The notes below the pieces were generated by a model. The model did not search any database, was not told where the DNA came from, and saw only the letters and a list, made by a program, of their open reading frames with translations. From Agriotes lineatus (taxonomy: Eukaryota > Arthropoda > Insecta > Coleoptera > Elateridae), in assembly GCA_940337035.1 (NCBI GenBank), contig OW679203.1:29583495-29647494 (forward strand): a stretch of 64,000 nucleotides of DNA, given 5' to 3'. The number at the start of each line of letters is the position of its first letter. Positions within the stretch are counted from its first letter, which is position 1. Positions 34,836 to 46,000 of the stretch are shown one piece after another. Position numbers and translations under genes: made by a program.

Positions 34836-35063
34836 ATCTTGGTATGTGAAATTTTTGAAAATATTTAAAAAACTAAAAAATTAATCTTTAGCTAAAGTTA
34901 AAAAAAAATAGGTATTTTCTGACCTTGAGATTGTTCAGTTAGCTAAAGATAAGACACTCGAGCAAAATCTCATTGAAATCTTACTTAATTTCGAAAAAAT
35001 AGCACTTTCTGAATTTTGACAATTTCGAAAAACTCCCTTATCTAAATAAGTAAAAATCACTCG

Positions 35064-36162
35064 GTATACAGCCTGTTCAAAATTAAGTGTGCACTATTGC
35101 TATTTCGGTTGGTATTATAGCTACGAAGTTGGTTAAATTAGTAAAATAGTAGCATATTTCGTGCCGATTAAAATGGCGCAAACAAAAAAAAAACAATTGA
35201 GCGTCGGGTTTTTGCCAAATGTCAAAAAATGATTTTTTTTAATGGAACCCCCTGTATATTTTAACGTCAATCGATAGCCAATCTTCATCTGAACAAAAAA
35301 CTTCTGATACCCTACTATCCTAAAGTTAATAACAATGTAGATATACGCCTGTTCAAAATTAAACGTGCTCTATTGCTAACCTGTTTATTATGGGAGCTAC
35401 AACGTCGGTTAAATGGGCGAAGTAGTAGTATTTTTTAAGTGAATTACGAGGGTAATTATGAAAAAACAATTGAACATCGCATTTTTGAGATATTTAGCAA
35501 AACTTTTTTTTTATTGGAACACCCTATACATTTTAACATATTTTGAAATGAAATTACATTCTCTACAAATATGTTTAAATTAGTTGCTACAAAAAAATTT
35601 AAATTAAAAAGGTTACCTATTTAAATTTAAATGTTTAACGAAAGCGTTATATAAAATGGTTAGGTAGCCATGAAAAAAACAAAGTTTTATTTAAACTTGT
35701 TTGTAGAGAATGTAATTTTATTTCAAAATACGGGTATGTTAAAATGTATAGGGTGTTCTAATAAAAAAGAGTTTTGCTAAATATCTCAAAAATGCGATGT
35801 TCAATTGTTTTTTTTATAATTAACCCCCCCCCCCCCCATAATAAACAAGTTAGCAATAGTGCACATTTAATTTTGAACAGGCGTATATCTCCATTGTTAT
35901 TAACTTTAGGATAGTAGGGTATTAGAAGTTTTTTGTTCAGATGAAGATTGGCTATCGATTGATGTCAAAATATACAGGGAGTTCCATTAAAAAAATGCAT
36001 TTTTTGACATATGTCAAAAACCCGACGCTCAATTGTTTTTTTGTTTGCGCCATTTTAATCACCAAGAAATATGCTACTGTTTTACTAATTTAACCAACTT
36101 CGTAGCTATAATAGCAGCCGAGATAGCAATAGTGCACACTTAATTTTGAACAGGCTGTATAC
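35064..36162. mobile_element. 1.1 kb foldback element with about 480-520 bp arms
   Basis: Starts GTATACAGCCTGTTC and ends with its exact complement. The arms (35064-35581 and 35688-36162) match along nearly their whole length, including CAATTGAGCGTC- and ATCTTCATCTGAAC-containing parts, and the spacer is about 105 bp. A run of about 15 C lies at 35823-35837 in the right arm. Within each arm, CCTGTTCAAAATTAA occurs twice, so the arm itself is a partial direct repeat. No coding capacity. Confidence 0.85.
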
Positions 36163-36509
36163 AGTGAATTTATTATAACCCGCAATGTGGCATTTTCATT
36201 TCCATAAGGACTTGATTGTTACTATTGGTTTCTAAGGGTACGCCACGCCTTGTGTAAATGTGTTTATTTTAAAATGCAATATATGAACCGTAATTTTATT
36301 GAAAAAGAAGCATCAGAAAGAACAACGGGGCATGTAATAACCCATATACTTGCTGTAAACTGAAGTCTTTATACTATTTGATCAACAGAATTTCTTCCCC
36401 CGTACAGTATATTATGTTTTTACATACTCAGTAATAACGTTTCCATATTGCATTTTAAAATAAACGCATTTACACATATTGCGCGTTACAATAAACTCCC
36501 TGTATGATA
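36158..36509. mobile_element. Third foldback element, sharing an end with its neighbour
   Basis: 36158-36290 pairs with about 36425-36509. The strongest block is TGTAAATGTGTTTATTTTAA and its inverse near 36441-36475. The TATACAG at its left end is also the right end of the preceding foldback element, so the two are joined without a gap. Confidence 0.65.
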
Positions 36510-36514
36510 GGGGT

Positions 36515-37140
36515 TAAGTAGGTTTTTAGACAAGCACAAATTATTGAATTAAAACGTTTTTTTGAAAAATCAAAAATAAAACAATTTCCTATATTATGCC
36601 GACTTTTTGGCGGGTACTGTATATCTAATATATTTTAAACAACTTAAAGTTTATATTGGTTTAATTGATCCATGTTTTCTAAGTGGGTTTGCATGGTAAT
36701 GTCCAAAAATGACACACAGTTCTTCCACTGTATTTATTTCAAAGTGGTATATGCATTTAGACCAAACTAAATAGATGTGATCTTCAGCCTGAAGCTGAAA
36801 CAGCGCTACTTAATTTTCTAATACATTATATTACTTACAGAGACTAATAATAAAAATTCAGTTGACAGACAATACAACACATTCTCTCTTCAAATCGTTC
36901 ATGTTAAATGCACTTCGAAACGCTCCAACCAGGAAAAACTATTGCAGCTATGCTTTTTTGGACATTAATTTCAAGTTTGTTTCAACGACTTTAAATCTTA
37001 TCATTGACAGCAATTAAAACGATTTTTAGCCTTGTCGAAATGATTTTCGTCTAGCTAAAACAATTAGAGTTTGTTTCTAGTAATGTAAATCTTATTAAAA
37101 CAATCTCGCTTTAACAGTTGTAAATCTAGTTCCGGCTGGT
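36515..37140. other. No gene seen
   Basis: A+T-rich. The part at 36880-37130 has balanced composition and no repeat signature. No ORF of note. Confidence 0.4.
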
Positions 37141-37149
37141 TGTATAGCC

Positions 37150-37295
37150 GCATGCTCCGCGGACTGGTTGAACAGTTCCAAGAGTTAAGCAACGTTCGCA
37201 GCGGTCGGCACTAGGACGGGCGTCTGACCAATCGCAGCCAGCCGTGCCTCGCAGAGCACGTTAAGCCGTCGGTCCCGGTTTTAATTTCGGTGACA
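37150..37295 (+). mobile_element. 5S rRNA-derived SINE fragment
   Basis: AGAGTTAAGCAACGTTCGCAG matches the internal promoter region of 5S rRNA (GTTAAGCAACG), followed by a degenerate counterpart of GGTTAGTACTTGGATGGG. GAGCACGTTAAGCC and GTCGGTCCCGG follow, a tail shared in part with the copy at 63735. Too diverged to be a working 5S gene. Confidence 0.5.
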
Positions 37296-37673
37296 ATCGT
37301 TAGGTTACGTCAGAGGCACTCGTGCAACCTCAAAACTTTTACACCAGGCTTCCTACCACAAGCTATGCGATACACACACCTAATTCTGTTAAATATTTTT
37401 TTTCAAAATCTCAATAAAATGATTTCCCGTGCAAGCTAAACTAAAATACGTAACTCACCAAGTAAGCTGACATTTTCAATAGAATGCTGAAACTAAATCT
37501 ATTTAATTGACCTGTTCAAATAGGTACGTATATGAAGAAAAAGTTCTAGCAAGAGCTTTCAGCTTTTGCTCTGTAAGTATATAACTTAAATGACTATTTG
37601 TGAAGGTTGGCTTTTACTACAAAATATCTGTTCGGAAGTTTCAGGCATAGTGCATAATACACAATAACATTTA

Positions 37674-39819
37674 TAGTCCAGTGCATTTAGGGTGTGACCT
37701 CGGAAAAAATCCTAGAGAGCTGAAATTTGGTTTGGTGACCTTTCATCGTTTCAAATAAGGGTTGAGAAGTCCCCAACAATCCGTTGTACGCATAACTTTT
37801 TAGAGTGCTCAGAAGGTCGATTTTTCGGTTTTTTAACTATATCTTCGTTCATATCGGCTTTACGACTACGAAGGTGAAATAACAAAAGAAAGGTAATAAA
37901 ATTCTCTACAAAAAAGGTTATCTATAATTTTTACATACAAGTAACAGTTTTCACGGAAATTTGGTAGGAAGGTCATGAGTTTAGGAAATATTATTATTCA
38001 TTTTGAATATTGTTGATGAGAGCAAAGACCCTTGCTCAAAGGCATACATAGAATCGATGTCTGGATTGTCAATGTTCTGGTCGCTTTCGATTTCGGTTAC
38101 CTGCGACTGCTCCATTGGTGCAGCCTTCAAACAAGATTGTCCGTGACAATGGCCGCAAATTGGTGTGCAGACGAGTTCCAATAGTGGTCCTCAGCCGTTC
38201 GTGCAATTACAAATAACCATTTTTAGAAAACAGTCCGGAGCAGAAGGTGCTGATGATTGTTTACTTGCAATAAGTTGTCCTTCAATATCCATCCCCAATC
38301 TTCTGGATTCAATTTATTACCCCATCAAGTCTGTACTTGATAGTAGACTTGGTAGAGACGCCCTTCAGCTGCTTTGGCTCTAGGTGGTAATAGGCTTAAC
38401 CTTGCAGATTTGTCTTTACCTACGGATTTAGCGAAGCACAAATAACGATAGGTGTTTATGGAATCTTCCTTAACTGGAGCGTCATGTATGCCCAAAAAAT
38501 ATAGTAATCCATTATGAGCAATTGATTTGTGGAGAGCATCACTTTTAGTGAAAACTTAAGCTGCATTCTGTAAGTCCTGTCTTTTTTGCAATAATTTCAG
38601 AGCTCCTGTTTTTCCCTTATGGAAAAGAGCAGATGTTGTATCGCAATCAGAGAACGCATGTAAAAATAAAATATGGTCCTTGCTCTTTTCATGTTGATTG
38701 AAACTTCGGGAAGAGAACGCTTCTTGCTGGACTGCTCCTTTGCCCAGTTTGATAAAAAGAAATCTTTCCCAACAAGTGTTCGAGCCGTTAAAATAACCAA
38801 AAGATCAATATCTTCTCCAACAACAACGGTTGTATTTGTAAATGAATGTTTCAGTGCTCTTTCAATTATGACAACGTCAGCATCACCCTCAGCCTGTTCG
38901 ACGAGGAAATTTGTGGCTTCGAATTTCTCTGACAGCATCGAAATCAATTTGCATTTGTTGTTGCTTTTAGAAAGAAACGTTTCCTGGCTGACTGTTACAT
39001 TCATTGTCTCGTCATAAACACGTCTGAAGATGACGTTTTTGAAGATCAGCGAAGTTATTACATAGCTTTCGCATTGTGTCTACTGTTGTTATACCCATCA
39101 AAAACAATCACCGCTTTTTCACCAAAATTTGTATGGACATAGTTAAAAGTTGCCAGTGAATTTTTTAAAAGCTTCATTTTTTATCTAGGTTTCTAATCCC
39201 TCCATGTCCTGAATATACAAATGGGCCGATTTTGCATAAAACAAATGTCCTGCTGCGTAAAAATATGGTAGCATTTTTTTACAACAGTTAAATGCCAATT
39301 TCCCATTCTTTCTGCTCTTAAAAATTCCTTTGCAACAGTAATCATAACGAAATATTGTTCCCACACTAGTAGGGCTTTTATTTTGTAACTCAGAAATTTT
39401 GCCGTCAAATTTTTCAACTCACCAACATTATTTGACTCTTCAACGTCTTCAAAAGATAGCGATGCTGCGTCTTCAGGAGCAGAACAATGATATTTCCTAA
39501 ACTCATGACCTTCCTACCGAATTTCCATGAAAATTGTTGCTTCTCTGTAAAAACTATAGATAACCTTTTTTGTAGAGAATTTTGTTACCTTTCTTTTGTT
39601 ATTGCACCTTCGTAGTCGTAAAGTCGATAGGAACGAAGATATAGTTGAAAAACCGAAAAATCGACCTTCTGAGCACTCTAAGAAGTTATGCGTACAACGG
39701 ATCGTTGGGGACTTCTCAACCCTTATTTGGAAAGATGAAAGGTAGGTGTAAACCAAATTTCAGCTCTCTAGGATTTTTTCCGAGGTTACATCTATTTTTC
39801 GGATAAATGCACTGGACTA
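37674..39819 (-). mobile_element. TIR transposon carrying a PIN-like/cysteine-rich gene remnant
   Basis: Ends TAGTCCAGTGCATTT and AAATGCACTGGACTA are perfect inverse complements. The inverted match runs about 310-330 bp inward on each side (to about 38000 and from about 39487), including GAAAAAATCCTAGAGAGCTG. TTA flanks both ends (37671-37673 and 39820-39822), which fits a 3 bp target duplication. The 2146 bp element carries a broken minus-strand gene. A 3 bp TWA duplication is typical of PIF/Harbinger, but no Harbinger transposase is seen, so the superfamily is open. Its right end is 217 bp before the LRRC23 start codon. Confidence 0.85.
38000..39450 (-). pseudogene. Broken multi-copy PIN-like, cysteine-rich protein gene
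   Basis: Minus-strand pieces in order: FLRAERMGNWHLTV (39330); NKCKLISMLSEKFEATNFLV with AEGDADVVIIERAL and VVVGEDIDLLVILTA (38980-38760), an acidic-residue pattern like PIN/FEN nucleases; ILFLHAFSDCDTTSALFHKG (38670-38610); LPPRAKAAEGRLYQVYYQVQ (38390-38330); then VCTPICGHCHGQSCLK (38175-38130), the end of a Cys-rich motif, and an acidic tail. This order is that of an uncharacterised arthropod family found in many copies and often near transposons. Frames change several times, so it is dead. Cargo of the surrounding TIR element or its own enzyme: not known. Confidence 0.7.
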
Positions 39820-39822
39820 TTA

Positions 39823-40035
39823 ACGGTCGTCTGTCGGGTGGCAACGCTCGCAATTGGGGAAATTTACCCCATAAGTTCGGAAGCAGGCCACTTCCAGCGT
39901 AATCAGAAGCTATGGAGCATCGAGCAGTCGAAAAAACAAAGGATCGCAGACACCAAACGTAAGAACTGATTAAAGTGTCAAAAAAGTCGCAGAAAACGCA
40001 GATTTGCGGAAGCAGGCAATTAATCAGTTTTTAAA
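39823..40035 (+). promoter_or_regulatory. Probable 5' UTR and promoter-proximal DNA of the LRRC23-like gene
   Basis: Unique, moderately G+C-rich DNA between the transposon end and the start codon. TAA at 40021 is in frame before the ATG, which closes the frame upstream and supports 40036 as the start. No TATA box is evident. If transcription starts before 37671, the transposon would lie in the 5' UTR or an intron. Confidence 0.4.
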
Positions 40036-40073
40036 ATGTCCGACGAGGAGCTGGGAGAGGAGGAGCAAGCAAA
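40036..40073 (+). CDS. LRRC23: LRRC23-like exon 1 (start codon)
   Basis: ATG in a good context (A at -3), twelve codons, then AA before GTAAGA, a strong donor. The two leftover bases join the first base of exon 2 to make AAA (Lys). That phase match, the in-frame TAA upstream and the acidic MSDEE start are the reasons to accept such a small exon. Confidence 0.75.
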
Positions 40074-43000
40074 GTAAGATTCCGCTTTCGCATGTAGCTT
40101 TTTGTGTCCGCTTCCAGTTTATTAGGATCTGGGCCCCGAGCACATTTCCATCGTCAGTGCTAGTTTTCTGCGGGAAATTAATGGCTTTTGTACTGGATAT
40201 TAAATTAGCCCAAATCGGGAGTTTTACAATGGCAGCGGAATTAAACGGGGGCCAATTCCACTCGTCAAGTTAAGATCGTTGGGTACAAAGTGGAATCGAC
40301 CCTGGCCAGAACATTTTAGAAAAACAACTTTAAAGCATTATTTTGGTAGTTATATTTTTAGGGAAGGACTGTTGTAGGTAAATTAAAATTCAAACATTCC
40401 ATTTGGGAAACTAGTTCTTGTAGATTTATTCTAAAAATTATTATACTATCCGTAGTAAGAAGCGATGATCTGGGGCGTCTGTTCTTTATAGTGCTTGGGC
40501 AATCCCGTAGAGCATTCTATTCAACTGTCATTATTTATTTCCTTAATTTCCTAAAGCCTAGTTCCTATCGTACTTTTAAAAGAAACTCATTGAGGGTAGG
40601 TTTTGGATAGAAATGAATATATCACCTTTAATTCAACCTTGCGCAAATTCACTTGAGCAAGCAATAATCAAACTGTCTATCCTAGTTTGAGTAGAATTGA
40701 ATTAAAGGTGATATATTCATTTCCATACAGGAACTACCTTAAATGAGTTTATTTTAAACGCACGATAGTAGATCAGGTGAAGATAAAGTGGCCGTATTTG
40801 AAATGTCTCAATGAGGGATGCGGAAGGAGGGACGAGCAGGAGGCCATTTTTATATGCACAAGTACACAGTGTGTCTCACAGAGTCAGGGCCGTAACTAGG
40901 CAATTTTTCTTTGTAGGCAAGCCAACATTTTTACGCCCCTCGGTACAAAAACGATATATGTGACAAAAATTACTAATGATACTGTATGACTTCAACATTT
41001 ATCTCGGGATATATGATGTAATGTATTTAAACAAACAGGTAGGCATTCAAAAATAAATCCCAACATTTTTTATTCAAAATTTTAAAAATAAACAACAAAT
41101 GCTAAAATAACAAAACACAACACAAATAAAATGACAACAGAAAACAAGATTAGAAAACACAATTCTAATTACAAAAAATGTACATATTATTATGTAATCA
41201 GTAGAACATTTTACAAATCCCTATATACCGGGTGGATAAAAAAAGACCTCTGTTTGAGGCCCGATAACTCATGTTATAGTAGAGATACAGGTTTGAGATT
41301 TTCAGAGATAGTAAAGAGAGAACGAAAAATTAGGCATACAAAATTTAAATCATTTATTTTAAAGAATAACAAAAGCATAACCTCCTAAAAATTACATTGA
41401 AAAAATGCATTTACAAGCTTACTTATTTAGGTAGTTAAAATCTAGTTATTGAAAGTACTTCAACTTGTTTAAAAATATGCTGTATTGGTTCTCCATTTTG
41501 CATATGCACTGCTCTCAACGTTTTCTTAAATTGAAGACATTCACTTCATTAGCTGATTCAGCAGGGGAGCTATACGGTGCCCAACTTTGTAGACATTTTT
41601 TTTATCCACGCGGTATAAACATATGGTGTATCTGCGACTCTGCGTAATCATTTCATCGGCACCGATAGGGCGTATGTCTCCCAAAATCGGAACACTACTG
41701 CGTCATTTATAGCGCAACGATAAGCATATGCATTTATCAGTGACTGCGAGTTCAAATCCCAATGACAGCAATGTTTTTTTTAGTTTCTAAATTCATGTAA
41801 TTCGCATTACTAAGTTTTTCTGTGTTATTAGCAGCATTCTGGTATTTTTTACCTATTTTGTAGATAATTTTGAAGACTTCAACCATAATTCGATCTAGCA
41901 AAAGTTGTTTTTCTTGCAGCTTGCTTTCTGTATTAAAGACGTTGATTTCCTTGCGCAACTTTATTATGTACAGTTCAATTCTAAAAAATGCAAAAATTCT
42001 TTTAATTAGAATATGAGCACCTATGTGGTGCGCTTAAAGCTAGTAAAGACATATCAATATGTTAACATAATACAATATAGACAATTAATTACATTATGCG
42101 TAGTAACATATGAACGTAGAGTAAGGTTCTGAATTCGCAGCCACACTATCACACTGTTTTGTAGTAATCAATATATTTAAAATGTGAAGCTTTTTCTGTC
42201 GGAACGTAGTATGAGCCTTGCATCAGGTCGATTTCGATAATTTTTTTTTATAAAAGCCGTCACCGTGTAGAGTCGCAGAAGTGTCTTAAATTGAGCAAAT
42301 TCTAGCGGCAAAGTGATTGTAGAGGAAATGCCATATTAGTGGAACAAGTAAGCTTTCAAAATCGGTCTGTGGTGTTCTGCTGATTGTTGGAATGGGCCAC
42401 TGTACCAGCGATGAGCCCAAAGCAGTGAATGTATATGTATTGTAATATGTGCAATCGGCGGACCTGCGATCACAGTTGTTTAAAATTTAAGTTAGTTTGT
42501 CGCCACTGCTGTATTACATTGTTTTAAAAATGGATCATTTTAATAATTAGAATAAGGCCACCTATGCGATGGGCTAACAAGTTAATAATTCTAATGTTTT
42601 GATTGATATACGTGAGAACTATAAAATAAACGCTGTTACAATCTGGTAGATATATGACATTTCCTTTGCAAATTGCACAAGGCGATTCGCATTATTATAA
42701 TTATTTATCATTATTTGGACTAAAATCGTTAGTATTAGAAATTAATTTATTTATAAAATTGACTGGTACTTGTTTAATTGTTTTTTATTAGTACGAAAGA
42801 AATTCTTTTTTTTTTCAGTGTTATTTTGGCGCCCCTTGCCGCTTGCGCCTGTAGGCGGGGGCCTACTCGGCCTATACCTAGTTACGGCCCTGCACAGAGT
42901 ATCAGACATGGAAATTAACATTGGAAAATTATAAAGAGGTTAGCTGTTGCTGTGTATGCATCGAGGTACGTGATTGCTCAGAAATTACAAACGTAAAATT

Positions 43001-46000
43001 TATTTTATCCAACACCTCGTAGAAGCTATTACTAGATCGATTTTAGACCTCTAAAATGCTCCATTATCCACTATAGAAATAAAAACCCTGTCACTCACTA
43101 CTGCATTGATGGTAGCACTCTCAGGCTATGTCAAATTCGAGATTTGTTGGTTAAGTGTTGTGTCAGTCTCTGTCAAATAACAAACAACACATAACCTGTT
43201 AAACTCGAATTTGACATAGACTGACTTACACTTCAGTACTGCCAAACGGCTGTCAATACAAAATTTAAGCTTCTAAAACACTTATACAATAAATTACTAT
43301 TAAATTGTTTTCATACACAGCCATAGTTGATCGCCCAATAACTTTCCACTGTTAATTTGGCCATCTTTAATAGTTGGTGAAACACACTGTATCCTTATTT
43401 TGAAAAGCATTTTATTTTTTACAAGTTAGTTACATCCTTACAAGCACATTACGCAGAATCATTTAACATGTTTCTTATAAATACTTCTTTGGCGAATGAA
43501 TTTTCTAAAGAATCTCATCATTATGTTCTAGTATAGTATTGTATAGGTCTTTACAAGAACAGTTTTTACTGACAGTTGAATTTTTTCTGTTGCCCATATT
43601 TTCTTTATTCCAGAAACAAATCATTCTCTTGGAGGCAAAGGCAATATTCTGTAATTTTTTTATATTAGAACAGATTGAATGTTTTATGTTTTACGCGAGA
43701 GAATGCTTATTCCGGAACTTTTCCTCCAATCTCTGTGACGAATGGTCATTTTATAAGGTAAAGATGACCTAAAAGCTGGATCAGATGCTCTGAAGTGGTA
43801 GTCCTATAACTGGCCTTATCCACATTGGACCAGTCAGTAGAGGAAGTAAACGACTAAGACACCCCAAGATGGATGCAACGATGACAAACTCACCAAGGAC
43901 AAGGAATAAACGATTAAAAATTATGGGAAATGGAATGAAAGGATAGATGTATTGATTTAACAATTATTCCTGAAACAAATCATCAGTAAAGTGGCTTACA
44001 TGAAACCCTCGCAAGGCCGCAAGTGCGGTTACAAATTAGGTATAACGTTGCTAATAAAATACAAAAACAATAAAAGGAAACACTTAGCAATGCATATTAC
44101 ATCAATTTGTGAATAATAAAATCTGTGCATACGATGGGATTCGAACTAGCGGAATCCGATTTCCAGCCCAAACGCGTTTACTTCTGGACCACCGGAGTTC
44201 CTGTCTATTAAATTCGCTTACGACCAGATTATAAAGGACGCGGTCACGATAGGATCATATAGGGTATTTTCCCTGTATCTGCGGGGTTTGCAATACATAT
44301 TTCTAACAAGGGAAAACACCTAAGCTATGTGCAAAATATTACTTCTTCTTTTTTATATCCAATTTATGCCTCACGGCGTTGGGACCTCGATCCAACTCCT
44401 GTAATTATTTCTCTCGCCAATATCCTGACTTCTTGCATGGTTTTTCCTCGTTTCCTTGCCAGCTTCCTAATGTTATCTTCCCATGTAATTCGGGGTCTCC
44501 CTCTTTTCCTTTGTCTTCAGGCCTCATTTCAAATATTTTTCGTGGACATACGAGTAAGGTGTCCATACCATCTGAGGTGTTTATTTTCTATTTTCTCTAC
44601 TATTAGTTTTTGGTCTAACTCTTCCCTTACACTTTTGTTTCTGACTCTACATCTTCTAGTCTTGTCTATCACTTTTCTTAGGTATTTCATTTCAGATGCC
44701 GTTATTTTTGATCTAACTTTATCTACGAATGCCCATGATTCTGCCCCATTCAGTAATGTAGATGCATATTGTTTTGTACAGATATATTTTTGCTTTGACT
44801 CTCAGTTTTTTTTTGGCCTAATAGAGTGTTGTTTATTTGATAATAAATTATTGTATTTGCCTTGTTTATCTTGTGTCTGATTTTTCTATTTTTCCATCTT
44901 ATTGATGATCGTTCCTAGATATTCGATTTGACACACATACTCCAGTTGTTTGTCCTTTATTTGAATATCCATTCTTGCTATTTGTTCGTCTGTGGTGATA
45001 TGCATTATTTTGCTTATATTGAGAACTTGCTATACGTAGCTTCCGGCTAACCTTGTATTGTTTCAGATGACGTAAATTGACGCTTTGGTTTTATTTCCGA
45101 TAATGTTGCAAAATCAGGTCCAATTCACAAATTTAATGCTACCTCGATAATTCGAATCTGAATGGATCTGGGCAGCTGGAATCACGTTGAACCCCTCGGT
45201 AAATGTCCAATATTGAAGAACCCCACGGTTTATAGCGCTTCAGCAACGCTTTCCCGTGGAATCCTACCTTAAACGGAAAGCTTTATACCCTGCATACATT
45301 TGTTAGTGACGCCACGGCAATTACACACTTGGGAATGACTTGTTGGTTCCAATTTCTATACCCAGGCACTCTTGAAGGCCATCTCTAAACGTAGTACACC
45401 CGAATTTCGCTGGCCGATGTTTCCAATCAGTCGAAAAGTAGCTCCGAAGTTGATTGCGCTTAGGCAGTTCCTGCCGCTGGCTATCCCTCTTCGCTGGGCA
45501 CTGTTATTACTTGGAAAATTAGCCACAAAGATGGTCTGCACACTGGTGAACATGAATGACATTATTTGACTCCCACAAATAACTTTTTATTCAAAATGTT
45601 TACATTAAACTGTGCAGCTCAACTGGCACACAACATACAATTTTCAAGCTTGTTTGGATATTACTAACAATTGCCATTCTCGTTACCCAGTTCCTGCCGC
45701 TGGCTATCCCTCTTCGCTGGGCACTGTTATTACTTGGAAAATTAGCCACAAAGATGGTCTGCACACTGGTGAACATGAATGACATTATTTGACTCCCACA
45801 AATAACTTTTTATTCAAAATGTTTACATTAAACTGTGCAGCTCAACTGACACACAACATACAATTTTCAAGCTTGTTTGGATATTACTAACAATTGCCAT
45901 TCTCGTTACCCAGTGACTACGATTTACATTTGTTTTTAAGAAATGAGGTTTGATATCATGTTTTAACTTATGAACTATAGTTTTGATGTGCTGGTTTTGC

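Larger units (their letters stand above)
40885..42892. mobile_element. Non-autonomous hAT element with exact 8 bp target duplication
   Basis: Ends are CAGGGCCGTAACTAGG and its perfect 16 bp inverse complement. They are flanked by CACAGAGT on both sides (40877-40884 and 42893-42900), the 8 bp duplication typical of hAT. The 2.0 kb interior has no transposase. It holds a smaller inverted-repeat element (41223-41618) and a partial SINE-like repeat (41640-41970), so it grew by later insertions or captured them. Confidence 0.9.
40864..43392. mobile_element. Older MITE split by an hAT insertion
   Basis: ACACAGTGTGTCTCAC at 40864 and its imperfect complement GTGAAACACACTGTAT ending at 43392 are the two ends. 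Inside them, AATTAACATTGG (after the hAT) pairs loosely with CCACTGTTAATTTGG at the other end. Removing the hAT (40885-42892) and one copy of its 8 bp target restores a MITE of roughly 0.5 kb. The end sequence is close to that of the MITE at 223-892, so both belong to one family. Confidence 0.65.

Noticed and set aside
45356..45785. Two minus-strand ORFs with the same 30-residue start
   Set aside because: The shared part is explained by the 223 bp tandem duplication and has no domain.
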